The notes under the pieces are model-generated. The model was not told the origin of the DNA and made no database searches. It saw only the letters and a program-made list of their open reading frames with translations. Below are positions 24,295 to 33,697 of a stretch of DNA of 64,000 nt, in pieces; position 1 is the first letter of the stretch; the number at the start of each line of letters is the position of its first letter. The translations under genes and the position numbers were made by a program. The stretch covers positions 1 through 64,000 of the forward strand of contig CAURNT010000001.1 of the NCBI GenBank assembly GCA_963526495.1, in the 5' to 3' direction. This DNA is from CAURNT01 sp963526495 (GTDB lineage Bacteria > Fusobacteriota > Fusobacteriia > Fusobacteriales > Leptotrichiaceae).

Positions 24295-25050
24295 TTACTT
24301 CATATACAAAACTACAGGACAATGATCTGATCCTTCTATATTCGACTGTATTTCAGCATCAGTTATTCTATTTTTTAAACTTTCTGAAACACAAAAATAA
24401 TCTATTCTCCAGCCAGTATTATTCTTTCTAGCATTTCCTCTATACGACCACCAAGAATATGCAAATTCTTTATCTGGATAAAAATATCTAAAAGTATCTA
24501 TAAATCCAGAATCAAGTAGATTTGTAAATTTATTTCTTTCTTCTATTGTAAAACCTGGATTTCTTGTATTTGTTTTAGGATTTTTTAAATCAATTTCCTT
24601 ATGAGCCACATTTAAATCTCCACAAACAATTACAGGCTTTGATTTTTCTAAATTTTTTAAATATTTTAAAAATTCATCTTCCCATATCATTCTATAATCT
24701 AATCTTAATAACTTATCTTTAGAATTAGGTGTATATACTGTTACAAAATAGTATTCAGAAAATTCTGCAGTTATTACACGTCCTTCATTATCATGTTCTT
24801 CAATTCCAATACCATAAGTCACATTTATTGGTTTTTCTTTTGTAAATATTGCAGTACCTGAATACCCTTTTCTTTCTGCATAATTGTAATACATATTATA
24901 ACCAGGTATTTCTAAATCTAACTGTCCTTCACTAAGTTTTATTTCTTGTAACCCTATTATATCAGGGTTTTGTTCTTCAATATATTCTAAAAATCCTTTT
25001 TTTATAACGGCTCTCAAGCCATTTACATTCCATGATATATATTTTTTCAT
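24295..25050 (-). CDS. xth: exodeoxyribonuclease III
   Basis: 251-aa AP endonuclease and 3'-5' exonuclease of base-excision repair, ExoIII/ExoA type. It opens with the Asn of SWNVNGLRA, has metal ligand Glu in GLQEIKL, the catalytic Asp/Asn pair in VCGDLNVAH, and ends with the SDHCPVV motif holding the catalytic Asp-His. The length is normal. It is last gene of a five-gene operon; its start shares one base with the stop of the thioredoxin-like gene, and a strong terminator follows. Confidence 0.95.
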   Translation of the reverse strand: MKKYISWNVNGLRAVIKKGFLEYIEEQNPDIIGLQEIKLSEGQLDLEIPGYNMYYNYAERKGYSGTAIFTKEKPINVTYGIGIEEHDNEGRVITAEFSEYYFVTVYTPNSKDKLLRLDYRMIWEDEFLKYLKNLEKSKPVIVCGDLNVAHKEIDLKNPKTNTRNPGFTIEERNKFTNLLDSGFIDTFRYFYPDKEFAYSWWSYRGNARKNNTGWRIDYFCVSESLKNRITDAEIQSNIEGSDHCPVVLYMK

Positions 25051-25523
25051 TACTCTCCTAATTTAAATAATTTTAAAATTTTATGAATATCAGCATTATC
25101 GTTAGTAAATATTCCAAATTCTTTTCCATCTTTTATCAAAGTAACAGATGGTATAGAGTCTATTTCATACTTCTCCATTATACTAAGTTCATCATCAAGA
25201 TAAATATTATACAAATAATTATTTTTATTAAAATAAGAAATACTTTCTTCTTCATAATCATATAATTCTTTATTATGAACAATATAAGGATAAACTATAA
25301 TATATGTTTTAATATTATTATTCATTTTATTTTTTATTTTGTTATAATCTTTCAAAAAATTTTGACAAGCAGGACACCATGCAGCAGCATAAATAATTAC
25401 CGCATTTTTATTAGTTTTCAATACTTTTTCATATAAATCTTGATTTCCTAATTTTTCATATTTTATCTTTGAAAAAGAAAATATAGGTAAAACCAAAAGT
25501 AAAAATAATAATATTTTTTTCAT
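25050..25523 (-). CDS. thioredoxin-fold protein, probably periplasmic
   Basis: 157 aa. Residues 1-18 look like a signal peptide ([17 protein letters not shown]). The thioredoxin fold carries the redox motif [10 protein letters not shown] and a cis-proline segment near [11 protein letters not shown]. The CPAC active site suggests a thiol-disulfide oxidoreductase acting on exported proteins, either reducing or oxidising. Residues 60-120 are atypical and Tyr/Asn-rich compared with classical thioredoxins. It is fourth gene of the trmL operon and lies next to a membrane-anchored TPR protein. Confidence 0.8.
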   Translation of the reverse strand: MKKILLFLLLVLPIFSFSKIKYEKLGNQDLYEKVLKTNKNAVIIYAAAWCPACQNFLKDYNKIKNKMNNNIKTYIIVYPYIVHNKELYDYEEESISYFNKNNYLYNIYLDDELSIMEKYEIDSIPSVTLIKDGKEFGIFTNDNADIHKILKLFKLGE

Positions 25524-25533
25524 TTCCCCACCC

Positions 25534-26889
25534 CTATTTATTATTTATTAATATATTTGTGTATATTTTAATTTTTTCTTTATTTTTATCACTATTAGCT
25601 ATATCTATTAAAATTTCTAGTGCTTTGATATTTTCCTGTGATAAAGCTATTAAAGCATATTTTTTTCTTTCATATTTATCAGTTGATTTTTGTGCTAAAA
25701 GTAAACTAGATTCAGCATCACCTAATTTAGAGGCTATCTTTAAATAGTCATCATATTCTTCATTAAGATCTATATCAAATAAAAACTTGTATTCTTGATT
25801 TAAATTTACAAGTTTAGTTGCTACTGTAATATCTCCAAACTCAAATGCTTTTTTATACATATTTATAGAATTATATGGATCTCCTGAATTTTCATAATAT
25901 TCTCCAAGTTTTCTATAAACAGGTATATACTCCATTTTCTCAAGTTTGTCATATATTTCTTTTGCCTTAACCCATTCATCATTTTCAAAATATAAATTGG
26001 CTTTTATAAATTCTAATTCTTTATCAAAATGAGGTATTTTATTAATTAATTCAATGTTTTCTTTTCTCTTACTTATAGTTGATACATCAGAATTTTGAAG
26101 TAATTTTATTGCTGACTTAGTATGCTTATATGTCTTATATAATTCCTTATATATACTCATAGCTTCATCCAGTTCTCCTTCTAACTCTAAATACTGTGCC
26201 TTTGCAAAGAGAGCATCAACATTATTTTCTTCTATAAAAGGTTTTAAAACTTTGTAGGAATCTACTGCATCATACTTTTCTATCAAAAACTTACCTAACC
26301 TTAATCTTTCGGCAGATGTAATATCATTTTTATTATACTTAATATATAATTCTTCCATTTGCTTATATTCCTCTAAATTTTTACTCATATCTATATAAAC
26401 TGGATAAACAGTATAATTTTTAAGTTCGTATGCTTTTTTAAAATAACTATAAGCTTCGGTATATCTTTTTAAATTATATAAATAACTCGCTAAAAATGCT
26501 ATTGCTTCAACATTATTTTGTTTAGCTGCTTTTTCTAATTTTTCTATAGCTTCACCACTCTTATTTGAAAACAAATCATATCTAGCATTTCTATATTCTG
26601 CATAACCGAAAGAAATATTTTCTTTATCATCATAGAATTTTTTTAATATTTCTTCATCTACTAATCCATTTATAGTTTCATATATTTCAGGATCATTTTT
26701 ATCTGCAGCTTTTTCTAAATATTTCAAAGTATTATCATTATCTTCCTCATATATTTTAATAACAGCCTCTTCAACATAATCAAAAGCCTGATTGAAGTAT
26801 ATATTTTTTTTAAACAGATATACAATAAAAACAACTAAAACTAAAGAAAAAACTAATATTATTTCTTTTAATATTTTATTATTCTTCAT
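25534..26889 (-). CDS. membrane-anchored TPR/Sel1-like repeat protein
   Basis: 451 aa. One N-terminal membrane helix (about 9-26, IILVFSLVLVVFIVYLF) is followed by a long helical solenoid of TPR/Sel1-type repeats from about residue 35 to the end. Recognisable units include EAIAFLASYLYNLKRYTEAYSY (written in part), AKIYDKLEK-type and SLLLAQKSTD segments. It probably serves as a periplasmic scaffold for protein interactions. No partner can be named. It lies between metG and the thioredoxin-like gene with gaps of 9-10 nt, so it is co-transcribed. Confidence 0.75.
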   Translation of the reverse strand: MKNNKILKEIILVFSLVLVVFIVYLFKKNIYFNQAFDYVEEAVIKIYEEDNDNTLKYLEKAADKNDPEIYETINGLVDEEILKKFYDDKENISFGYAEYRNARYDLFSNKSGEAIEKLEKAAKQNNVEAIAFLASYLYNLKRYTEAYSYFKKAYELKNYTVYPVYIDMSKNLEEYKQMEELYIKYNKNDITSAERLRLGKFLIEKYDAVDSYKVLKPFIEENNVDALFAKAQYLELEGELDEAMSIYKELYKTYKHTKSAIKLLQNSDVSTISKRKENIELINKIPHFDKELEFIKANLYFENDEWVKAKEIYDKLEKMEYIPVYRKLGEYYENSGDPYNSINMYKKAFEFGDITVATKLVNLNQEYKFLFDIDLNEEYDDYLKIASKLGDAESSLLLAQKSTDKYERKKYALIALSQENIKALEILIDIANSDKNKEKIKIYTNILINNK

Positions 26890-26898
26890 TTATAACAC

Positions 26899-28776
26899 CT
26901 ATCTAATTTGAGAATTATTTTTAATTGAATCATCAACTGTTAAAAGCTTAGTTTTCTTCTTTTCAACTGTTGTTAAAAGCATACCTTGTGATATATGACC
27001 TTTTAATTCTACTGGTTTAAGATTTAATACAGCAGCTACTTTTTTCCCTACTAAATCTTGTTCTTGTTTATAATATCTTGCAACTCCCGATAATATTTGT
27101 CTTTTATCCTTACCAGTATCTATTATAAATTTTAAAAGAGCATCACTTTCTTTAATTCTCTCAACTTTCTTAATTTCTACTACCCTAATATCTATATTAT
27201 TAAAATCATCTATAGTTATAGGATTATTAATTTCTATATCATCATATTCATTTTCTACTATTTCTATCCTAGGAAATAAAACATCATTTGTATTTAATTT
27301 AGTATTTGATGGAAAAATATACCAATCCCTAACATCTACTAATTTAATATCTTTAACATTTTTTTCTATACCTAAACTATGTAATATTTTATTTGAAGTT
27401 TCCGGCATTACTGGATAAATTAATACCCCAACTTTATATATACCTTCTACAAGGTTATATAAAACTTGATTTAATCTTTCTAAATTTCCATTTTTAAATA
27501 AAATCCAAGGTTCAGTTTCATCTATATACTTATTAAGTCTAGAAATAAATTTCCATATATTTTTTAACATTTCAGAAAAATTAAAATCTGTGTATGATTT
27601 ATCTACATTTTCTAAAGTTTCTTTCCATAAATTTAATAACTCATTATCAATTTCTTCATTTTTATCTGTCCTAGAAACAATAAGTTCAAAATATTTATTT
27701 TGCATACCAACTACTCTATTTATTAAATTTCCTAAATCATTTGCTAAATCACTATTTATTCTTTGAATAAATGTTTTTTTAGAATAGTCTGCATCCTGTC
27801 CAAATGTTGCCTCTCTAAGTAAAAAATATCTAAATGAATCTACACCATATTCTTCTACAACTTCTATTGGGTCTACTACATTACCTAATGATTTACTCAT
27901 TTTTTCACCTTCTATAGTCCACCAACCATGAACACCTAAAGTATTAGGTAGTTCTATACCAGCAGACATAAGCATAGCAGGCCATATTATTGCATGAAAT
28001 CTTAAAATATCTTTTCCTACAACATGTATTACTTCTCCATTATTCCAATATTTATTAAAATCATCACTTCCAAAACCAGCTCCTGTAAGATATGAATTTA
28101 AAGCATCAAACCAAACATAAACTATATGATCTTTATCTAGTGGTAAAGGTATTCCCCATTTAAATGAAGTTCTTGAGATAGATAAATCTTGTAATCCTTG
28201 TTTTACAAAAGATATAACTTCATTTCTTCTACTTTGTGGTTTAATAAAATCAGGATTATTTTCATAAAATTCAAGTAATTTATCTTGATATTTTGATAGT
28301 TTAAAGAAATATGATTTTTCTACCATATCTATTACTTCTTTACCCATATACTTACCATCTACAAGTTGTGATTCTGTAACAAAAGTTTCTTCACTAACAG
28401 AATATTTTCCTATATATTCACCACTATATATATCTCCATTTTTATAAACAGTTTCTATAATTTTTTGAACATTTTTTTCATGTATAGGATTAGTTGTTCT
28501 AACAAACTCATCATATTCTATATTTAATTTATCCCACAATTTAATAAAATCAGATTTCATAAAATCTACCCATTCTTGGGGTGTAACATTATTTTTTTTA
28601 GCACTTTCTTCTATTTTTTGACCATGTTCATCAGTTCCAGTAATAAACTTAACATCTATTCCTTTAAGTTTATTATATCTTGATATAACATCACATATTA
28701 CAGTCGTATAAGCAGTACCTAAATGCGGTTTTGCATTTGGATAATATATTGGTGTCGTTATATACATTGTTTTCAT
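26899..28776 (-). CDS. metG: methionyl-tRNA synthetase
   Basis: 625-aa class I synthetase. The HIGH-type motif is PHLG (17-20) and KMSKS is at 292-296. The anticodon-binding helical domain follows, and the last ~105 residues form an EMAP/Trbp111 tRNA-binding domain (NIDIRVVEIKKVERI, LKPVELKGHISQGM). The connective-peptide knuckle at residues about 121-148 lacks the usual zinc-binding cysteines: the sequence reads KYSVSEETF and GKYMGKEV where other bacterial enzymes have paired CxxC motifs. It overlaps trmL by 4 nt (ATGA). Confidence 0.96.
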   Translation of the reverse strand: MKTMYITTPIYYPNAKPHLGTAYTTVICDVISRYNKLKGIDVKFITGTDEHGQKIEESAKKNNVTPQEWVDFMKSDFIKLWDKLNIEYDEFVRTTNPIHEKNVQKIIETVYKNGDIYSGEYIGKYSVSEETFVTESQLVDGKYMGKEVIDMVEKSYFFKLSKYQDKLLEFYENNPDFIKPQSRRNEVISFVKQGLQDLSISRTSFKWGIPLPLDKDHIVYVWFDALNSYLTGAGFGSDDFNKYWNNGEVIHVVGKDILRFHAIIWPAMLMSAGIELPNTLGVHGWWTIEGEKMSKSLGNVVDPIEVVEEYGVDSFRYFLLREATFGQDADYSKKTFIQRINSDLANDLGNLINRVVGMQNKYFELIVSRTDKNEEIDNELLNLWKETLENVDKSYTDFNFSEMLKNIWKFISRLNKYIDETEPWILFKNGNLERLNQVLYNLVEGIYKVGVLIYPVMPETSNKILHSLGIEKNVKDIKLVDVRDWYIFPSNTKLNTNDVLFPRIEIVENEYDDIEINNPITIDDFNNIDIRVVEIKKVERIKESDALLKFIIDTGKDKRQILSGVARYYKQEQDLVGKKVAAVLNLKPVELKGHISQGMLLTTVEKKKTKLLTVDDSIKNNSQIR

Positions 28777-29291
28777 TTTTTTGTCGCTCCCTTTTCTGTT
28801 AATTCATATTTTATTCTTTCAACTTCTATTTCATCCATATCAAACTCAAAATTCGTTTGTCTTAATGCTTCATAAAGTATTATTGCTGCTGAATTTGATA
28901 AATTAAGAGATCTTCCTATTTTTAGCATAGGTATAGTTATATTATCTTCTTTATATTTATTTAATATTTCTTCAGGTATTCCACGTGATTCTGGTCCAAA
29001 CATAATATAGTCATTTTCATTATATGTAACATCCGTATATTTTTTTGTTGTTTTAGTTGTAGCAAAGTATATTTTACCATCACCTTTATTAGAAAGAAAG
29101 TCTTCAAAACTTTCCCATACTTTTACTTTAACATATTTCCAATAATCAAGACCTGCTCTTTTAACAGCTTTATCATCTAAAGAAAAACCAAGTGGTTTAA
29201 TTAAATGTAATGTTGTATTTGTAATAACACAACTTCTACCTATATTACCCGTATTATAAGGCATTTCTGGTTGATATAAAACTATGTTCAT
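28773..29291 (-). CDS. trmL: tRNA (cytidine/uridine-34 2'-O)-methyltransferase TrmL
   Basis: 172-aa SPOUT methyltransferase that 2'-O-methylates the wobble nucleotide of certain leucine tRNAs. It has the typical start (NIVLYQPEMPYNTGNIGRSC), the LIKPLGF segment, the FGPESRGIPEE motif 2 and the knotted SAM-binding C-terminus with NLSNSAAIILYEALRQ. The length fits the family. It is first gene of the operon, with the promoter at 29348-29376 and GGGG before the ATG, and it overlaps metG by 4 nt. Confidence 0.93.
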   Translation of the reverse strand: MNIVLYQPEMPYNTGNIGRSCVITNTTLHLIKPLGFSLDDKAVKRAGLDYWKYVKVKVWESFEDFLSNKGDGKIYFATTKTTKKYTDVTYNENDYIMFGPESRGIPEEILNKYKEDNITIPMLKIGRSLNLSNSAAIILYEALRQTNFEFDMDEIEVERIKYELTEKGATKK

Positions 29292-29347
29292 AATATCCCC
29301 TTTCTATATAGAAATCATAGATTTATAATTAAAAAATTTATAGGTAT

Positions 29348-29376
29348 ATTTTACTATATATATTTTTTTTTATCAA
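29348..29376 (-). promoter_or_regulatory. promoter of the trmL operon
   Basis: On the minus strand TTGATA (29371-29376), a 17-nt spacer beginning with eight A, and TAAAAT (29348-29353). Confidence 0.65.
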
Positions 29377-29385
29377 GGATATATA

Positions 29386-29416
29386 TAAAAAAGACGATAG
29401 ATATATTTTTCTATCG
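29386..29416 (-). terminator. intrinsic terminator of the efp operon
   Basis: CGATAGA (29395-29401) pairs with TCTATCG (29410-29416), loop 8 nt. On the minus strand UCUUUUUUA follows. It lies 15 nt past the protease stop. Confidence 0.85.
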
Positions 29417-29430
29417 ACTTTTCTATATTT

Positions 29431-30216
29431 TTATACAAATTTACTAACTATCCTCATAATATCATTATAAAACACATAAATCATTAATAACATTATTAAT
29501 ATAAATCCTATTGTATGAATAGTTTCTTCAATTTTTTTATTTAATTTTATTCCACAAGCTTCTAATAATACAAACACAACACGCCCTCCATCAACAGCAG
29601 GAATTGGTATTAAATTAAGAATTCCTATATTTATAGAAAGTATTGCAAATAATGGTAATAATACAATAAATCCATTTTGTTCAATTTGAGATTTAAATAC
29701 ACTTGGAAGACCAACTGGTCCTACTAAATTATTTGCAGCTACTTTTCCTGTTATCAATAATTCTAAACTCTTAAACGTACCTATAAATCCATTTAAAAAA
29801 CCATTAATTGCACCCATAAATCCATATCCAACTATTATTGAATATATTAAATAAGCTGTAAATGCAGTTAAAAAATTCATAAAAACTCCAGCCAAAAGTA
29901 CAACAAGTTGTTCACATTTAGGATGTGATATAAAGCCTTCTTTATTATATTTTTCAATTTCTTCAATACTTAAATGAGAATATTCTTTATCATTTTTATC
30001 AATCTTCATCATACCTTCAATAGAAACAAATCCACCTATAGGTATTATTCTTATTGAATATTTCGTATCATTAATTTTTTTAGAATAAATTATAGGGCCC
30101 ATTCCTATAGAAAATTCTGAAACTGGCATTTTAAAATATTTAGCAGTTGAAAAATGACCAAACTCATGTAAAGTTATTATTAATCCCAGTATTAATAAAG
30201 TTATAATTATTATCAT
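29431..30216 (-). CDS. site-2-protease family metalloprotease without PDZ domain
   Basis: 261-aa intramembrane zinc protease of family M50 (RseP/SpoIVFB-like). The zinc ligands are in HEFGH (His17, Glu18, His21) within TM1, and the third ligand is Asp209 in NLIPIPAVDGG. About four membrane segments are seen. Typical RseP/RasP proteins are 350-450 aa with one or two PDZ domains between the second and third membrane segments. Here the stretch 60-100 is too short for one, and the region around 125-165 is hydrophobic or linker. It would cleave membrane-embedded substrates such as anti-sigma factors or signal peptides. It is last gene of the efp operon, and its start shares one base with the preceding stop. 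Confidence 0.85.
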   Translation of the reverse strand: MIIIITLLILGLIITLHEFGHFSTAKYFKMPVSEFSIGMGPIIYSKKINDTKYSIRIIPIGGFVSIEGMMKIDKNDKEYSHLSIEEIEKYNKEGFISHPKCEQLVVLLAGVFMNFLTAFTAYLIYSIIVGYGFMGAINGFLNGFIGTFKSLELLITGKVAANNLVGPVGLPSVFKSQIEQNGFIVLLPLFAILSINIGILNLIPIPAVDGGRVVFVLLEACGIKLNKKIEETIHTIGFILIMLLMIYVFYNDIMRIVSKFV

Positions 30217-30812
30217 TATTTAATCCTCTTTTCTAATTCTATCCTTTTATATATATTTCTAACAATATATTTATTTTGTGTATAATAAGCAATATCATTT
30301 GTAATTATTAGAACCTCTGTTTCATTTACTAAAGTCATATCTTCCTCAGAATAAATTTTTTCAATATTATCTACATAATTTTTATACTCTTCAACAACTT
30401 CTCCTAAAACATACGTATTTTCACCTTTTGAAATCTTAAAAATATATGATAATATGTTATCTTTTCCAGAAATTTCATACATAGATATATTTTTAGAATT
30501 TTTATTAAACTCTTTAAAACTAATATCTAATTGTTCAAATATATCCATATACTCTATTTTTAATTTTTCTAAAATTTTATTTGGTGATTCAGAATTATAG
30601 TTTTTTGAATCATCATTTGCAGGAATTAATAAAAGAAATCCTTTACTTTCAAGATTTGAAACACTTGTATATGCTGCACTTCTAGAAATTTCTAAAATTT
30701 TAGATAATTGTGTTGGATTTAACCCTGGTTTATATACCAAACATTCATATATTTTTGCTTCTATTTCTGAAAAACCTATTTTTTTTAATAGTTTCGTCCA
30801 CTTAAATTTCAT
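30216..30812 (-). CDS. TrmB-like winged-helix transcriptional regulator
   Basis: 198 aa. The N-terminal winged helix (about 5-72) matches TrmB: GFSEIEAKIYECLVYKPG, then the recognition helix SRSAAYTSVSNLESKGFL. A coiled-coil dimerisation helix follows (about 82-110), and a short C-terminal half probably binds an effector, but the full TrmB sugar-binding domain is not present. Targets are unknown. Stop and start codons overlap by one base with dgt upstream and the protease downstream, so it is tightly embedded in a housekeeping operon. Confidence 0.8.
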   Translation of the reverse strand: MKFKWTKLLKKIGFSEIEAKIYECLVYKPGLNPTQLSKILEISRSAAYTSVSNLESKGFLLLIPANDDSKNYNSESPNKILEKLKIEYMDIFEQLDISFKEFNKNSKNISMYEISGKDNILSYIFKISKGENTYVLGEVVEEYKNYVDNIEKIYSEEDMTLVNETEVLIITNDIAYYTQNKYIVRNIYKRIELEKRIK

Positions 30813-32338
30813 TATTTTATCCCCATTAATTCTTGATATGTACTTTTCATATATGTATCTGTCATTCCTGAAATATAATCGGTAACAATCAATAATCTTA
30901 AATAAAGTTTATATGAATATATTTTATTCTTATATTCATTTTCTAAACTATCTTTTTGCTTTCCTTCTAATTGTTCTAATTTAATCTTTTCATTAAGTTC
31001 ATTTAACATCTTTGTTTCATATTTTTTTGAATATATTCTATATGTTTGTTTTTGATTATCACTCAACAATATTCTAAATTTTTTATCTATTAAACTATCA
31101 TTTTCATAAGGTGTATCATAATTTATAACAGATTTAACAAATTTATCTAATAAAAACTGTATCATAGTATTTGAACCTAATTCCATTTTATTATTATTTT
31201 TAGATTCAAATATATATTTTCTTGCAATTTCTTTTAACAATTTAAGAACATTTGAAGCTTCCGTTTCAGATAAAAGTTCATTCTTAAATCTACCATTCAT
31301 TATGTTATCATAATTATCTATAAATCTTTTTATGGTATCACGTATTATTAGACCTTGTATAGATATTATCCATCTACTTGCTGCATAACTATCTGGTTTA
31401 TTATAATTATTTTTAACTGCATCAACTCTATATTTCAATAATCTATCATAATAAAGATTACCTTCAGTAAATCCTGCCATATTAAGTTCATTTAATAAAT
31501 TATAATAATTTATAAATCCTTTTTTAAGTCCATCTTCTATATCAGCAGTAGCATACGCTATATCATCTGCTGCTTCTAATAAAAAAGTTAAAGGATGTCT
31601 AAATACTTTATTCGTTTCAACATCATATGTACCCGTTGATTTTACTATATCCCAAAATATATCTTCTTCAGCTAAAAAATATCCCATTTTTTTATCTTTT
31701 ATATTTCCACTATTTTTATCTATATTAAGTGAAGAAACTGGATATTTAATCAATGTATTTAACAATGCATATGTTAAATTCATACCATATTCATCAACTA
31801 TAAAATGTAGTTTTGATACTACCCTTATTGCTTGAGCATTTCCTTCAAAATTAGTAAAGTCACTTATCATTTGTTCATTTAAGATTTCACTTAATTTTTT
31901 CTCTTCACCATTTAAATCTTTAATAATTAATTTAGAAAGATTATCTTTAAACCATACTCTTATAGTATCTTCTCCAAAATGTCCAAATGGTGGATTTCCT
32001 ATATCGTGTATTAAAGATGCTGATGCAAGTATAGTACATATAGCTTCTAATTCCTCATAACCAAAATCTTTATCTATTTTATCTTCAATAATTTTTTTAC
32101 CTAAATACTGACCTAATGATTTACCGAAAGAAGAAACTTCCAAAGAATGCGTTAATCTTGTTCTAACAAAATCATTCTCCTCTAACGGAAATGCTTGAGT
32201 TTTATCTTGTAATCTTCTAAAAGAAGGTGATGATATTATTCTATGATAATCTTTATCAAAATCACTTCTAATATCACTAGCTTTTATCCTACTTCTAGCT
32301 CTTTTCGTATCTATCGAAAGTAATTGTTTCCAATTCAT
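30812..32338 (-). CDS. dgt: dGTP triphosphohydrolase (HD superfamily)
   Basis: 508-aa dNTPase that converts dGTP to deoxyguanosine and triphosphate, helping to balance the dNTP pool. HD-domain metal ligands are visible: His in RLTHSLEV, the His-Asp pair in SLIHDIGNPPFGHFGE, and a later Asp in AADDIAYATADIEDGLKKG. The N-terminal SPSFRRLQDKTQAFP is typical of Dgt. Its length matches the long (E. coli-like) subfamily. It lies 9 nt from the upstream MATE gene. Confidence 0.93.
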   Translation of the reverse strand: MNWKQLLSIDTKRARSRIKASDIRSDFDKDYHRIISSPSFRRLQDKTQAFPLEENDFVRTRLTHSLEVSSFGKSLGQYLGKKIIEDKIDKDFGYEELEAICTILASASLIHDIGNPPFGHFGEDTIRVWFKDNLSKLIIKDLNGEEKKLSEILNEQMISDFTNFEGNAQAIRVVSKLHFIVDEYGMNLTYALLNTLIKYPVSSLNIDKNSGNIKDKKMGYFLAEEDIFWDIVKSTGTYDVETNKVFRHPLTFLLEAADDIAYATADIEDGLKKGFINYYNLLNELNMAGFTEGNLYYDRLLKYRVDAVKNNYNKPDSYAASRWIISIQGLIIRDTIKRFIDNYDNIMNGRFKNELLSETEASNVLKLLKEIARKYIFESKNNNKMELGSNTMIQFLLDKFVKSVINYDTPYENDSLIDKKFRILLSDNQKQTYRIYSKKYETKMLNELNEKIKLEQLEGKQKDSLENEYKNKIYSYKLYLRLLIVTDYISGMTDTYMKSTYQELMGIK

Positions 32339-32347
32339 ATTTTACCT

Positions 32348-33697
32348 CTATTCTAATATTATTTTTAACCATTTTTTCTCTTTATATCTAAAATAACAAA
32401 TTATTGAAGAAAATAAATCTGAAATACCACCTAGTAAATATACATATTTTATATCTAAACCAAATATATTTAATCCTAAATATATTAAAGGTAATGAAAT
32501 AAACCACACACCTACCATATCCACTATCATACCAAAGTATATATCTCCTCCTGCTCTTAGTATACCTACAACAAATAGTAATGATATTGCTTTGTAAACC
32601 AAACTTATAGCCTCCATATACATTATAGAATTAGTCAGTTTACTGAGTTCGGTATTTATACCCATAATCCGTAGTATAAAAGGCGTTATTAAAATTAGTA
32701 TTAACCCTAGAATTATAGAAAGTAAAAACATTAGTTTTATACAAATTTTAGATACTAATTCTGCTTTTTTTAAATCGCCTTTACCAAGCTCATTTCCAAT
32801 AATAACTGCTGAAGCATTAGAAATACCGGAAAAAACGCTAAATACAATAGAGCTAATAGTTGTAGTTGTAACAATAGCTGCAAATTCTACTACACCAATT
32901 TTAGAATAAAATCTAGTTTTAAAATTAGTTCCTACAACCCAAAATATTTCATGTAAAAATGTAGGAAGTGATATCCATAATATACTTTTTACTAAACTTG
33001 TTTCTATATTTATCATATTTTTTAATTTATCAATTATTGGTAATTTTAAACTATATACTATATATATCATATATACTAAAGCTAACAATCTTGCAACAAC
33101 AGTTGCAAAAGCTGCTCCACTTATTCCAAAAATTGGAATTAAAAGTATATTTCCAACAGCATTTACCAACAGTCCAATTAAACTTGAATAAAACGCATAT
33201 TTTGCCTTATTTATAACCCTAAGTTGCATAGAAAATGCAAAAGATAATCCTGAAAGTGGAAAAGTCAAAACTGCAATTCTAAAATACTCCACTGCAAGTT
33301 TTATAACTAAAACATCATTTGTATAAAAAGATACTAATTTTTCAGGGATAAACAACGCAATTAATAAAAATGGAAACGAGATTAATAAACTTACTATTAT
33401 TAAAAAAGATAATATATTAGACAAATGTTTGTAATCTTTCTTACCATAATATTGAGAAGAAAGTACACTTGCTCCACTATATAACCCAAATGAAGCTACT
33501 ATAAATACAAAATATATTTGATTTATTATACCTAACCCAGAAACTGCATTAACTCCTAATCCTAATGCTGGATTTTCTCTTCCAACCATAAAATTATCTA
33601 AAAAATTAATTAAATTGTACACTAAATTTTCAAGTAAAACTGGTATTCCTATAGAAAATATAGATTTATAAATTAAAATATTCTTATTTTTTATCAT
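32348..33697 (-). CDS. MATE-family efflux transporter
   Basis: 449-aa inner-membrane antiporter of the NorM/DinF-like multidrug and toxin extrusion family, with about twelve membrane helices in two bundles. Diagnostic segments are the N-terminal IGIPVLLENLVYNLINFLDNFMVG and the second-half IGNELGKGDLKKAE, matching the first-half SSQYYGKKDYK. It would export drugs or metabolites in exchange for Na+ or H+. The substrate is unknown. The start overlaps the upstream EEP gene by 14 nt. Confidence 0.9.
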   Translation of the reverse strand: MIKNKNILIYKSIFSIGIPVLLENLVYNLINFLDNFMVGRENPALGLGVNAVSGLGIINQIYFVFIVASFGLYSGASVLSSQYYGKKDYKHLSNILSFLIIVSLLISFPFLLIALFIPEKLVSFYTNDVLVIKLAVEYFRIAVLTFPLSGLSFAFSMQLRVINKAKYAFYSSLIGLLVNAVGNILLIPIFGISGAAFATVVARLLALVYMIYIVYSLKLPIIDKLKNMINIETSLVKSILWISLPTFLHEIFWVVGTNFKTRFYSKIGVVEFAAIVTTTTISSIVFSVFSGISNASAVIIGNELGKGDLKKAELVSKICIKLMFLLSIILGLILILITPFILRIMGINTELSKLTNSIMYMEAISLVYKAISLLFVVGILRAGGDIYFGMIVDMVGVWFISLPLIYLGLNIFGLDIKYVYLLGGISDLFSSIICYFRYKEKKWLKIILE

